Assembly: GCA_017601345.1 (NCBI GenBank)
Contig: JAFNIT010000009.1
Location: forward strand, 1-43,035
Source: Candidatus Brockarchaeota archaeon
GTDB lineage: Archaea; Thermoproteota; EX4484-205; JAAOZP01
Direction: 5' to 3'
Length of the DNA: 43,035 nucleotides
Under the pieces are notes generated by a model. That model saw only the letters and a program-made list of their open reading frames with translations. It was not told where the DNA came from and ran no database searches. The translations under genes were made by a program, and so were the position numbers. This document shows, in pieces, positions 10,622 through 20,573 of the stretch (positions within the stretch are counted from its first letter, which is position 1; every line of letters begins with the position of its first letter).

Positions 10622-11260
10622 TGATGCTATGGTTTACGCTAAGCTGGAGTGGTATAACATAGGCGGGTCAGTAAAGGATCGGATGGCTCTCTGCTTAATG
10701 GAGTATGCAGAGGTCTCGGGTAGACTTAGCAGAGACAGGGTTATTCTGAAGGCAACATCAGGCAATACGGGCTAGCTTTAGCAATGCTTGCTGCAGCAAA
10801 AGGATACAAAAATTGTCATCGTAATATCAGAGTCAGTAAGTGTTGAAAGACGCAAATAATAAAAGCATACGGCGCCGAACTAGTCTTGTCTCCAGGTGAT
10901 AAGGTACCAGCGGAGCCATAGAGTTAAAGCAGAAACTAAGTGATAATCCTGAGAAGTACTTGGACCTAGATCAGTTTAAGGCCCCTTCTAACATTCTTGC
11001 ACACTATCAAACGACTGCTAGAGAGATGCTGGAGCAGACGCGGGGCCTTGTTGATACGGTTGTTGTCGGGATAGGCACTGCTGGGCACTGGCGTGGGTGT
11101 TTCAATAAGGCTTAAAGAGCTCAATCCAAATATAAGGATGGTTGGCGTTACAACTAAACTAGGAGTAAGCATACAGGGACTTAGGAATCCAAAAGAAACA
11201 TGTCCTATGATGCTCTTCAGAAGGAAGTTTTTCGACGAGGTCGTCAAGATAGATGATCGT
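10622..11260 (+). pseudogene. Degenerate cysteine-synthase-family gene (paralog of 23673..24581)
   Basis: Nucleotide similarity runs from gctatggtttacgctaagctggagtggtataacataggcgggtc to cttcagaaggaagtttttcgacgaggtcgtcaagatagatga. It has frameshifts and stops, and lacks the N-terminal about 25 codons and the C-terminal quarter. Confidence 0.9.
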
Positions 11261-11301
11261 TCAGTACAATTAGAATTCTTGTTTAGGGTAAACAATCCTG
11301 C

Positions 11302-11397
11302 AAAAGCAGGCTAATCGCATCGGAAATTCTAAAAAGGACTAAAAATAGACTAGATGAAATTAAAAGGAAAAAGAGAAGGTCTGGAACAGTGCATTAA
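11302..11397 (+). pseudogene. C-terminal relic of an unidentified family (KSRLIASEILKRTKNRLDEIKRKKRRSGTVH*)
   Basis: Similar to the relic at 4571-4651. Confidence 0.4.
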
Positions 11398-11551
11398 AGT
11401 AGCATTTGCTAACTGCTTTTTTAAAAAATCAAGATTGAGAAACATGTTTAATCATCTGTTTACAATTCACAATTCTTGCAATTAAAGGTTTAACGACCGC
11501 GTATTCTTCAAGCAGACTAAAAGCTTTCCAAACAATAATTCTACTAGCTTT

Positions 11552-12550
11552 CTATTTCTTCCTGCTCCTCGAATACAACCATACTATTATCGAGAAAACA
11601 ATCACGACTGCCATTGTTTCTGCGAAAACAGGTATTGGAGTGGGCTTAGGCGTTGGTGTAGGTGTCGGAGTCGGGGTTGCTTCAGGAGATGAGGAAGGGG
11701 TTGGAGTTGGCGTTGGGGTAGGCGTTGGAGTTGGAGAAGGTGTGGGAGATGGCGACGGTATAGGCTGTGAAGAAACCCTCAAATAGAAAGTATGAATAAC
11801 ATCCGCTACAAGATTCACTGCCAAGTTGAGAGACTCGCCACACCTATTTTTGAAAACAGGATTATCCCAATCGTAATTACTATCCATCCATATGCAAGTA
11901 TAATCGCCGTCAATGTCGAAGGTCGTGTCGAAAGCAAGCTTTAAAGTAGCATTATACGCTGACACCCTATCCAAAGTACCGTCGAAACTCAGGAAAACAT
12001 TGAAATCGCTGCTGTAGCTACTAGTCTTCTGATTCACATAGGTCTCGTAATCATCATGGTGTGTCTCACCTCCCCAATCAGTTGAAGCCCCCATTACATG
12101 TGGGAAAACAGCAGCATCCGAAATATAGTGCGTCATAGCCCCAAGCCTCTTAACAGCCTCAGAAACCCTACCGGAGAGATAGAGCGAAACCGCTAAGTCG
12201 AACTCTTCCTGGGCGCGTCTGGCTGAAGCATCATCCTGCAATGAGCCGTCGCGACGGTAATAAACATGATGAAGCCTAGTATCTCCTATGCCGTCCGGAG
12301 CCCTATTATTATCAGGAAGCTCAGTCCCATAAAGGTAGATGGAGAGATTGCTTAGGATGAAAGCCTTCTCCTCGTATGGCAGCCAGTCTAAAGCATGCTG
12401 AGCAATCCAGTCGTGAGTGCCATACTTGGGATTAGAAGAATCACTACTGTAACCGCCATTACTCCATCCGTAATCCGTTTCAATAATGCTCGATACAAAT
12501 AAGAGGCCTAGAACGATGAAACTAAAAACCTTAAATGGTTCTTTCATCAA
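11552..12550 (-). CDS. Secreted/anchored zinc-dependent phospholipase C / S1-P1 nuclease-like protein with Pro-Thr stalk and C-terminal TM
   Basis: Signal-like N-terminus; GTHDWIAQHALDWLP, LHHVYYRRDGS, LGAMTHYISDAAVFPHVMG and ETHHDDYETYV metal-ligand-like motifs; (PT)n stalk; TM plus RSRKK tail. Confidence 0.75.
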   Translation of the reverse strand: MMKEPFKVFSFIVLGLLFVSSIIETDYGWSNGGYSSDSSNPKYGTHDWIAQHALDWLPYEEKAFILSNLSIYLYGTELPDNNRAPDGIGDTRLHHVYYRRDGSLQDDASARRAQEEFDLAVSLYLSGRVSEAVKRLGAMTHYISDAAVFPHVMGASTDWGGETHHDDYETYVNQKTSSYSSDFNVFLSFDGTLDRVSAYNATLKLAFDTTFDIDGDYTCIWMDSNYDWDNPVFKNRCGESLNLAVNLVADVIHTFYLRVSSQPIPSPSPTPSPTPTPTPTPTPTPSSSPEATPTPTPTPTPKPTPIPVFAETMAVVIVFSIIVWLYSRSRKK

Positions 12551-12775
12551 CCATCACTCCTCCTTTCTTCTCGCAGCTCTTTCATCATTTGATACACTAT
12601 CTCCTTAGAGTCCTTATCCGCTCCAAAAAGGTCCTCTAATGGAATGACTGGGACAAGTAAGACTCCCCCATCGGTCTCTATGAACTTAACCCGGGAGCCC
12701 TTTTTCAACTTGTATTTTTCCCCTGTCCTCCGCTGGAATCGTTACTGTACCCTTCTCGGTTATAGTATAACTCAA
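12549..12775 (-). pseudogene. AbrB/SpoVT-family DNA-binding protein with a one-base frameshift
   Basis: LSYTITEKGTVTIPAED then, after removing one A from an A5 run, RGKYKLKKGSRVKFIETDGGVLLVPVIPLEDLFGADKDSKEIVYQMMKELREERRSDG*. Its stop overlaps the start of the phospholipase-like gene. Confidence 0.7.
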
Positions 12776-13462
12776 GTCTCTTTCACCATACTTATGCAAT
12801 TAAAAGTATCCCTATTAACCTTATATGGATATATGCTTTCTACTCCCTAACTCCTGTTTTTCTAGAATTTTAAGCAAAGTGGAATAAGAGGTGTAGAAAA
12901 AGCCGAGAAATTGACAAAGGCATAAATGTCTTTTTCAAATGTTTAGAGTAGTCTGCTTATTGAAAAACATTGTTCCAGTAAAAACAATGATATGATAAAA
13001 CATGCCTTGCGGTGGTAAAAAGGGTAAGAAACCTAGCCAGATAATCCATGCACTTGTGGAAGCGGCAAAAATACAAGGATTGCTGCGGTAAGAAATAACG
13101 TCTTTTTTTTACTCTCAAGACTTGGCGGAAAGTCAATTTTCTCAGCTTTCCATTTAAGCCATTCATACAGCATTTTACCAACAGCTTGAGCATCTCCGGC
13201 GTTTACAAGACGAACACTAAAATTTGAACATACTTAAGCAGCAGATTCCAGTGGTTTCTTTGGAATTCATAGAGCGGGAAAATACGATGACAAAATGCTT
13301 TGAGAATTATGGTGTTTTAAAAAATTCTTTTTATGCCTTTCTGGAAAGCTTTCGATAGGCGGAGCTCATTGGTATGTGAGTCTAGATAGTTAGAATAATG
13401 GGAATAAAGGGGGTGGATAAGCTTTCGGTTAATAGAAAAGTTTAAATATTGGTAAGAGAGGG

Positions 13463-14446
13463 TTGAGCGAAAATGAAGCTACTTATAAGTTTTTCTTCAG
13501 GGGGATGCGGGGAATGAGTACTCTGCCAGACGAGCTTCAGAGGTGGAGTTGTCCGCAATGCGGTTCGAAGAAGATAGTGGAGGATAAGCGCTCTGGTGAG
13601 ATCTACTGTTCAGACTGCGGTTTCGTGCTGGTTCAAAAACTGCTTGACGAAAGCAAGGAGTGGAGGGAGTTTGGCGACGAGGAATCGGAGAGGAGAGACA
13701 GGGTTGGAAGCCCGTTGACTACAGCAATATACGACTATGGTCTTTCGACAACTCTCGAGACGGGAATTAAGGATGCTACTGGGAAAGTTCTTTCCGCGGA
13801 AGCGATGGCGGAGGCCCAGAAGCTTAGACTATGGCAGCAGAGGAATAGAGCATACAGCTCTGCGGAGAGAAACCTTCAAGTAGCTAGTAAAACGGTTGCG
13901 CAAATAGCAGACCAGCTTAAGGTGCCGAAGCCGACGTATATAAGAGCAATACAAATCTACCGTGACGCGCTTGAAAGAGGACTGGTTAGAGGAAGGCCGA
14001 TAAACAGTCTTGCTGCAGCAGCTCTCTATGCGGCCTGCAGGGACAACGGGATCCCTAGAACGCTAAAAGAGGTGGCATCAGCTTCGGGACTGAAAAGAAA
14101 GGAGGTGGCAAGAAGCTACAGGCTACTGATCAGGTCTCTGGAGAACAAAATGCCACTGAGCGATCCGGCGATTTATGTCGAAAAAGTCGCGTCAAAACTA
14201 AAAGTCGGACCAGAAGTAGAGAGGGAAACATTAAAGATACTAAAGGAAGCGAAGGAGAAGAAGATTACTGCTGGTAAGGACCCACTCGGGCTTGTTGCAG
14301 CCTCGATGTACCTTGCTACTCAACGCTTAGGCTTACAGCTGTTTACGCAAAAACAGATTGCTGAAGCCGCTAATGTTACTGAAGTCACTGTCCGCAACCG
14401 TTACAAGGGTTTACGCGAGGCTTTAGAAGGAGTAAAGGAAGCATAG
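13463..14446 (+). CDS. tfb: Transcription initiation factor B (TFIIB homolog)
   Basis: Zn ribbon CPQCGSKKIVEDKRSGEIYCSDCG, B-finger region and two cyclin repeats. The start may be internal (13508 or 13514). Confidence 0.96.
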   Translation: MSENEATYKFFFRGMRGMSTLPDELQRWSCPQCGSKKIVEDKRSGEIYCSDCGFVLVQKLLDESKEWREFGDEESERRDRVGSPLTTAIYDYGLSTTLETGIKDATGKVLSAEAMAEAQKLRLWQQRNRAYSSAERNLQVASKTVAQIADQLKVPKPTYIRAIQIYRDALERGLVRGRPINSLAAAALYAACRDNGIPRTLKEVASASGLKRKEVARSYRLLIRSLENKMPLSDPAIYVEKVASKLKVGPEVERETLKILKEAKEKKITAGKDPLGLVAASMYLATQRLGLQLFTQKQIAEAANVTEVTVRNRYKGLREALEGVKEA

Positions 14447-14462
14447 TTCTTTTTAATTTTTA

Positions 14463-14535
14463 CTTCTTTACTTTATATTATTTATTATTAATTCTTATTA
14501 TTTATTATTAATTCTAATATTATTAAATATTATTA
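14463..14535 (+). repeat. AT-rich direct repeat tract, possible termination region
   Basis: ttatttattattaattc occurs twice in tandem directly after the TFB stop. Confidence 0.5.
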
Positions 14536-14714
14536 AAAAAGACTTCATTTAAAACAGTATTTCTTTCATTGCGAAGAGATTACATATTTTTAACCAACCC
14601 TTCCAAAAAGTTTAAAAACTATTTTAAAAACCTATTCTCCTCCAGGAAATGATGAGCAGGAGAGATGGTGGAGGTTCTGATTCATGAGTTAACAAGGCTT
14701 ATAGCATTTATACT

Positions 14715-15041
14715 ATGGGTCGTTTCGAAGATGCTATAAAGTATTGCGATGAAGCCATTAAGATAAACCCCAAAGACGCTGAAGCATGGAGCCTTAAAGG
14801 AATTTGCTTGTATTTTCTACACCGTTATGAGGAGGCATTGAAATGCTGTGAAAAAGCAGTACGACTAAACCCTAAGGATGCTTCCGCCTGGTATAATAAG
14901 GCATCTTCTGAGGAGGCACTGGGGCTAAAGGATGATGTTATTAAATCCTATGGTAAGTTTATTTCACTAGCTCCACAAGGATATGAAATGTATGTTCAAT
15001 ATGCTCGTTGGAAGATGCAAGTTTTGAGTGAAAATAAATAG
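14715..15041 (+). CDS. TPR-repeat protein
   Basis: GRFEDAIKYCDEAIKINPKDAEAWSLKGICLYFLHRYEEALKCCEKAVRLNPKDASAWYNKA. Confidence 0.85.
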   Translation: MGRFEDAIKYCDEAIKINPKDAEAWSLKGICLYFLHRYEEALKCCEKAVRLNPKDASAWYNKASSEEALGLKDDVIKSYGKFISLAPQGYEMYVQYARWKMQVLSENK

Positions 15042-15236
15042 ATAGGCTAATAGGAATTCGAATTTTGATCCCTTTTATCTCATAAATACGCTAGTTCTAT
15101 GCTTATGATCGATGTCTCGCTAAGGGAGATAGTTAGAGTAGCAGATAAGACTGTACCTGTCATCTGCTGTTTTTCAAAATCTTTAAAAAACGACTTTATG
15201 CGAAAGGATTAGGCGTGGAAAAGGGAAAGACGAGGC

Positions 15237-15680
15237 TTGATAAATAGGCTTAGGGAAAGGGGTGCGGGGAACTTTTTAAAGTGTATTCAGTGTGGCTCAT
15301 GTACCTCTGCATGCATAGTTAACGTAGTAGAGGAGGAGTTTAATCCGCGTAAGATTATTGGCTCGATAGTAAGGTTTAACAAGTTTCCAGACCAGGATCC
15401 GTGGCTCTGTTCTGCCTGCTTGCTCTGTGTTGAAAGATGTCCGCAGGGCGTTAATCCTTTTAGCATAATCGTCTCTCTGAGGACAATTAGGTACGAAAAT
15501 GGTAATGCATTGCCAAATAAGGTTATTGAGCTCATTGAGCAAGTTAAGAAGACAGGCCTTGCTTTCTCCTTGAGCAAGGAGGTTGAGGAGAAGAGAAAAC
15601 TTCTAGGGCTTCCCGGATTCGGGTTAAGCGAGGAAGGGCTAAGCGAGGTGAGGAGGATACTATTGGAGGCTGGGGTTTAA
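15237..15680 (+). CDS. hdrC: Heterodisulfide reductase subunit C-like (two 4Fe-4S motifs)
   Basis: FLKCIQCGSCTSACIV... and WLCSACLLCVERCPQGVNPFSII; first gene of the operon. Confidence 0.88.
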   Translation: MINRLRERGAGNFLKCIQCGSCTSACIVNVVEEEFNPRKIIGSIVRFNKFPDQDPWLCSACLLCVERCPQGVNPFSIIVSLRTIRYENGNALPNKVIELIEQVKKTGLAFSLSKEVEEKRKLLGLPGFGLSEEGLSEVRRILLEAGV

Positions 15681-16426
15681 TGAGCATTACTCTCTACTTG
15701 GGATGTGTAATCAAGGCCCTCTACCCTGAGGTTGAGAAGGCTATTAAGGAGGTTCTGGAAAGAATGGGGGTTAATTTCGAAGAGCCTAAGGATGCTTCTT
15801 GCTGTGCTCCACTCGGGTTCTTCTCCCTGAACAGGGATGCTTGGCTCAGGCTTAACGAGAGGAATATGAGGCTTTTCCAAGATACTGTAGTGACTGCTTG
15901 CGACGACTGCTTTGCAAGCTTGAACGATGCATTCAAGATTGTTTCTGAGAATAAGGGTATTAAGGCTCCTGAGGTAAAACCTTTCGGAAAATTTATGCTA
16001 GAGAATTTAGAGAATAGGGGGCTTAGGTTCAGCTTTAAAGGATTAAGATGCACTGTTCAACACAGCTGTCACTTCTTAAGACCTGCTAGGGGTATGGATG
16101 ATGCTGAAAACCCGAGGGTGGTGAAAAGCGTCTTAGAAAAGCTCGGATACCTTCCAGTTTCTTATGATGGTGAGCTTGACTGTTGCGGCGGCCTGGCTTT
16201 TGAAGAGAGAGTAAGAGAAATGCTCGCACGAAGGAAGGCTGAGGCGTTGGAAAAGTCTGGAGCCGATTGCGTAGTTTCAACATGCTCACACTGCATGCGC
16301 CAGTTAAGGGCAGTGAGCCGGCTCCCAATCCTCCACCTTGCCCAGCTTTCAGCATTATCTATGGGGGCGAATCCTGAGGAAATAGGTGTTCCAGACATGC
16401 TTTTGAGGAGGATGGTTAAGCCTTGA
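15680..16426 (+). CDS. hdrB: Heterodisulfide reductase subunit B-like (two CCG domains)
   Basis: LGC...SCCAPLGFF...CDDC and HSCHF...DCCGG...CSHC. Confidence 0.9.
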   Translation: MSITLYLGCVIKALYPEVEKAIKEVLERMGVNFEEPKDASCCAPLGFFSLNRDAWLRLNERNMRLFQDTVVTACDDCFASLNDAFKIVSENKGIKAPEVKPFGKFMLENLENRGLRFSFKGLRCTVQHSCHFLRPARGMDDAENPRVVKSVLEKLGYLPVSYDGELDCCGGLAFEERVREMLARRKAEALEKSGADCVVSTCSHCMRQLRAVSRLPILHLAQLSALSMGANPEEIGVPDMLLRRMVKP

Positions 16427-18327
16427 GGCGTACTACAGTATTGCTATGCACATGTGGCTCAACCCTGCTGGATAAGATCGATTTCGATAAGGTTAGGAAT
16501 GAGCTCTCTAAAAAACCGCTTGTCAGCAGAGTTGAAGTTGTAGATGGGCTTTGCAAGAGTAGCGTCGTCAAGAATCTGAGTTTGAAACCTAGTGAAAGAA
16601 TAATCGTGGCGGCTTGTTCAAGCAGGTTTTTAGAAGCCGTTTTCAAAAGCCTACTTAGTATTAGTAATGTGGAATTCGTCAACATAAGAGAGCAGTGTGC
16701 CTGGGCTTGTGAAAACAAGGAGGATGCTAGTTTGAAAACAATCCGGCTTTTAAGCGGTAGCATTAACAAAGTTGTCCGAATAGGTTTGCCAAAGAGCCAT
16801 GAGGATTTGAAAATAGTCAGAGAAGCATTGGTGATAGGGGGAGGCATAGCTGGGGTAAGATGCGCGCTCGACATTGCTGACGCAGGCTACAGGGTCTACC
16901 TTGTGGAGAAGGAGCCCAGCCTAGGTGGCGTAATGGCTCAGTTGGATAAAACTTTCCCCACTCTGGACTGTTCCATCTGCATCGAGGGACCTCTTCTTTC
17001 TGAAACAGGTAGGAATAAGAATATCGTGATTATTCCGAATTCTGAGGTTGTTAGCGTTAGAGGTATGGTTGGGGATTTCAGGGTTTTAGTAAGGGTTAAT
17101 CCTGCTTATGTTGATCCTGAGAAATGCAACGGTTGCGGGGAGTGTGCTAATGTCTGCCCCGTTTACCAGCCAAATAAGTACGATGTTAACCTTAAGCCTG
17201 TTAAAGCAATATACTGTCCTTTCGCTCAAGCTGTTCCGCTTAAATACGTGATAAACAAGGATTACTGTATTGAATGTGGCCTCTGCATGAATGCTTGCAC
17301 AAGGGCTGCGATAAACCTTGAAGACAAGCCTAAGATGCTTGAACTCAACGTTGGGGCAATAGTTGTTGCAGTCGGTTCAGACCTTTTCGACCCGAGGCTT
17401 AAACCAGAGTACCACTACGGAGAGTACGATAACGTAATAACCAACATGGAGTTTGAAAGAATAATATGCGCCTCAGGCCCTACCGGTGGGGTCTTACTGA
17501 GAAGAGACGGTAAGCCTGCTAAGAGGGTTGCGTTCATTCAGTGCGTAGGATCCAGAGAATCGGGCCAGGGCATAGAGGAGTGTTCATACTACTGTTGTGC
17601 AGCAAGCATGAAGGAGGCTAGGCTAATACTGGAGCATGATAGGGAGGCTAAGGTCTTCATATTCTACAATGAGCTTAGAGCATTCGGAAAAGGATGGGAA
17701 GACCTTCTTTACAGGAGGTGTCTGGAAGACGGCATTGTTTTCATAAGGTCTAGACCCTCAGAAATAAAGAGGAGCCTTAATGGCAATCTGATTATAGTAT
17801 ACGAGGATACTCTAACCGGAAAGAGGGGCGAGCTCGAGGTAGATATTGTTGTTCTAGCTTTGGGCTTCAAACCCTCTGAGAAGCTTGCTAAACTCGCTGC
17901 TGCACTAGGTATTTCAGTAGATGATAAGGGATTCATAGAGGAGGCTCATGCTAAGGTTAAGCCATTGGAGACTAGGGTGAGGGGTATCTACGTAGCTGGG
18001 ACTTGCCATGGGCCGAGGGACATTGTTGAAAGCGCTGTGGAAGGCAGTGCTGCTGCAGCGCTCGTGATAAGCCTTTTTAGAGGAGAGAGTATAAAGCTTC
18101 CAGAGACCGCCAAGATTTTGGAAAACAAATGCACTGGTTGCGGAAGATGCATACTGATGTGTCAATATGGTGCGATAATCAGAGACGGTGAGAAGATTAG
18201 GGTTTTGGAAAGCATATGCAATGGTTGCGGTGCATGCGTTTCATCATGTCCGCAGGAGGCTGTCGTCCTGGGTGACTGGGGTATTGAACAATTGGCTCCG
18301 CAAATCTCCGGCATGCTCGGTGATTAA
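16423..18327 (+). CDS. hdrA: Heterodisulfide reductase subunit A-like FAD/Fe-S protein
   Basis: GGGIAGVRCALDIADAGYRVYLVEKEPSLGGVMAQLDKTFPTLDCSICIEGP; FIQCVGSRE; several CxxCxxCxxxC motifs. Confidence 0.92.
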   Translation: MRRTTVLLCTCGSTLLDKIDFDKVRNELSKKPLVSRVEVVDGLCKSSVVKNLSLKPSERIIVAACSSRFLEAVFKSLLSISNVEFVNIREQCAWACENKEDASLKTIRLLSGSINKVVRIGLPKSHEDLKIVREALVIGGGIAGVRCALDIADAGYRVYLVEKEPSLGGVMAQLDKTFPTLDCSICIEGPLLSETGRNKNIVIIPNSEVVSVRGMVGDFRVLVRVNPAYVDPEKCNGCGECANVCPVYQPNKYDVNLKPVKAIYCPFAQAVPLKYVINKDYCIECGLCMNACTRAAINLEDKPKMLELNVGAIVVAVGSDLFDPRLKPEYHYGEYDNVITNMEFERIICASGPTGGVLLRRDGKPAKRVAFIQCVGSRESGQGIEECSYYCCAASMKEARLILEHDREAKVFIFYNELRAFGKGWEDLLYRRCLEDGIVFIRSRPSEIKRSLNGNLIIVYEDTLTGKRGELEVDIVVLALGFKPSEKLAKLAAALGISVDDKGFIEEAHAKVKPLETRVRGIYVAGTCHGPRDIVESAVEGSAAAALVISLFRGESIKLPETAKILENKCTGCGRCILMCQYGAIIRDGEKIRVLESICNGCGACVSSCPQEAVVLGDWGIEQLAPQISGMLGD

Positions 18328-18752
18328 TGGTGGTCTGGAAGCCTAAGATAATAGCGTTCACATGCTGGTGTTCAAGCTCGGGCGTAGACCAGGCTGGCTT
18401 CGAGGGCTTCAAGTATCCTGCTAACGTGCTAACTGTAAGGGTTCCATGCTCAGCCATTGTGAACCCCAGCCTTGTAGTTAAAGCCCTTCAGGAGGGTGCT
18501 GACGCAGTTCTTCTTACAGCCTGCAAGCCTGTTGAGCTTAGGAAGATAGCGCCCAGTAGGATAACCGAAGCCAGGGTAAGTCTTCTTAGAAGACTGTTGA
18601 ATACAGTCGGGGTTGAAGAAGACAGGGTTAGAATACTTTGGATCTCGTCTAACGAAGGAGGTATTTTCGCAAGCGAGGTTTCGAGGATAGTTGAAGAAGT
18701 TGAGAAACTTGGGCCGTTAAACCTGAGGGGGAAGATGATTGAGCAGCCCTGA
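18327..18752 (+). CDS. mvhD: MvhD/FlxD-like iron-sulfur electron-transfer subunit
   Basis: IIAFTCWCSSSGVDQAGFEGFKYPANVLTVRVPCSAIVNPSLVVKALQEGADAVLLTACKP. Confidence 0.85.
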   Translation: MVVWKPKIIAFTCWCSSSGVDQAGFEGFKYPANVLTVRVPCSAIVNPSLVVKALQEGADAVLLTACKPVELRKIAPSRITEARVSLLRRLLNTVGVEEDRVRILWISSNEGGIFASEVSRIVEEVEKLGPLNLRGKMIEQP

Positions 18753-19563
18753 AACGGAGCTCAGAAGGCTTGCGAGAAGCCTGCTTGAAAAGAAAGCTGT
18801 TGACCTCGTAATAGGCTATGAGAAGTCTGAAGCAGGAGTCAGACCGTGTTTTATCAGCGAGCCGAATGAAGCGGAGAGGCTTGTCTGGAATCCTGATTGC
18901 AGGCTTAGCCTAGTAAGGTATTTGAGGGGTTTTAAAGAAAAAAGGGTGGGGATTATTGTAAAGGGCTGCGACGGTAGGGCTATCGTAGAGCTCATTAAGG
19001 AGAACCAGTTGGATAGGAGAAGCACTTTCATCATAGCTGTTGAGTGTAACGGTGTTTACAAACCTGTGAAATACGGTTCTTCGAAACTGGGGAGGCAGAT
19101 AGCTGAGTATTGTGAGAAATGCGAAGTCAGAATCTCCCCCATCAGAGACCATCTTATTAAATCGGATGTGAAGGCTTTGGAGAGGCCTTCTCCAAAGAAT
19201 GACGGAGAGCCTTTGGACTGGTTGAGTCTCTTCAGGAAATGCTTAAGGTGTATGGCTTGCGTAAGGTCCTGTCCCTTCTGCTATTGCACCGAATGCTCAA
19301 TAGAGGGTTTCAAACCCGCTCTCGTTCACAAGCTCGTCGACCCAGTGGAGCTTTTCACATTTCACCTTACTAGAGCGCTTCACATGGCTGGCCGTTGCGT
19401 GGAATGCGGAGCCTGCGAATCCTCTTGTCCTGTTGAAATTCCCCTAACAAGGCTCTACCACGAGCTTAACGAATGGTTTAGGGAAAAATACGGTTATGTT
19501 CCGGGCGTGAACTTAGAGCAGGCTCCTCCACCACTTGTCTTCAAGGAAGGTGAGAAGCCTTGA
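18739..19563 (+). CDS. FlxC-like 4Fe-4S protein of the Hdr operon
   Basis: VGIIVKGCDGRAIVELIKENQ; KCLRCMACVRSCPFCYCTEC; GRCVECGACESSCPVEIPL. Confidence 0.75.
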   Translation: MSSPETELRRLARSLLEKKAVDLVIGYEKSEAGVRPCFISEPNEAERLVWNPDCRLSLVRYLRGFKEKRVGIIVKGCDGRAIVELIKENQLDRRSTFIIAVECNGVYKPVKYGSSKLGRQIAEYCEKCEVRISPIRDHLIKSDVKALERPSPKNDGEPLDWLSLFRKCLRCMACVRSCPFCYCTECSIEGFKPALVHKLVDPVELFTFHLTRALHMAGRCVECGACESSCPVEIPLTRLYHELNEWFREKYGYVPGVNLEQAPPPLVFKEGEKP

Positions 19564-20573
19564 AAATGTTTTCAATAAGAGAGGAAAACCTGAAGGTATT
19601 CTTAAGAGAGCTTTCTTTGAAACATGTTTTAATCGCTCCATTTAAGCGAGATGGTTATTTCGAATTCGATGTATTGAGGAATCCTGATGATTTTAATGTT
19701 AACTATACTAATACGAGGCTGTCTCCGAAACGCTTCTTCATGCCGCAAAGACAGCTTGTCTTCAAACACTATCCTAGGAAAGGGTTTACCGAAGAGCTAA
19801 AGGAAAATTCTAGTGTCGTACTGTTTGGGATAAGACCTTGCGACGCTTCTGCGCTAAGCGTCCTAGATAATGTTCTCCTAAACCCTCCCCATAAAGATGC
19901 TTTATACGAGAATAGGAGGAAAAACGCAATTGTGGTAAGCCTTTCATGCACCAAGCCTATGACAGAATGCTTCTGTAATGTTTTCGAAACGGGTCCAATA
20001 AGAGGAACAGGTGAAGACTTAACATTCACCCATACGAGCAAGGGATTTGTGGTAGAAGCAAGAACCCAAAAGGGTATTGCGGTAATAGGAGAATTCGGGG
20101 AACTTTTTAGGGAAGCAGATGGAGAGATGCTGAATGAATACAATAAGCTGATTCGTGAAGTGCTTGATGAAATGGGTAGCAGGCTTAAAGTTGATAAAAC
20201 AAGGCTTATTGGGATTGAGAAAGAGGCTGGAGAAGAATTTTTCCAATTAAACGCTCAGAGATGCATAGAATGCTCCCTATGCTCATTCGCCTGCCCCCTG
20301 TGCTACTGTTTTGAAACAGAAGACTATTGGGAGAAGGATTCATACGTCAGGTTCAGAGGCTGGGACACCTGCATTTCTCCATTGTTCACCAAGATGGCGA
20401 GCGGCCTAGACCCAAGGGTTACAAAGGCAGACAGGCTCTGCCACAGGTTCTGCCATAAGCTTAGCAGAATACCCCTAACCTTCAACGCCTACGGATGCGT
20501 AGGCTGCGGAAGATGCGTCTCACTATGCCCAGCCGGAATAGACATAAGGGAGGTGTTGAGGAAATGGGGTTGA
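19560..20573 (+). CDS. FlxB / sulfhydrogenase beta-like 4Fe-4S protein
   Basis: VVLFGIRPCDASALSVLD; RCIECSLCSFACPLCYCFE; GCVGCGRCVSLCPAGIDIREVL. Confidence 0.8.
   Translation: MKMFSIREENLKVFLRELSLKHVLIAPFKRDGYFEFDVLRNPDDFNVNYTNTRLSPKRFFMPQRQLVFKHYPRKGFTEELKENSSVVLFGIRPCDASALSVLDNVLLNPPHKDALYENRRKNAIVVSLSCTKPMTECFCNVFETGPIRGTGEDLTFTHTSKGFVVEARTQKGIAVIGEFGELFREADGEMLNEYNKLIREVLDEMGSRLKVDKTRLIGIEKEAGEEFFQLNAQRCIECSLCSFACPLCYCFETEDYWEKDSYVRFRGWDTCISPLFTKMASGLDPRVTKADRLCHRFCHKLSRIPLTFNAYGCVGCGRCVSLCPAGIDIREVLRKWG

Noticed and set aside
11640-11760. Short tandem repeat resembling a CRISPR or satellite
   Set aside because: It is the coding sequence of a Pro-Thr stalk in the phospholipase-like protein.
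13020-13110. Short frame MPCGGKKGKKPSQIIHALVEAAKIQGLLR
   Set aside because: Only about 29 codons, no recognisable family; not enough evidence for a gene.
15287-19152. Many antisense ORFs opposite the Hdr operon
   Set aside because: They mirror strongly coding sense frames and have no recognisable motifs; treated as shadow ORFs.
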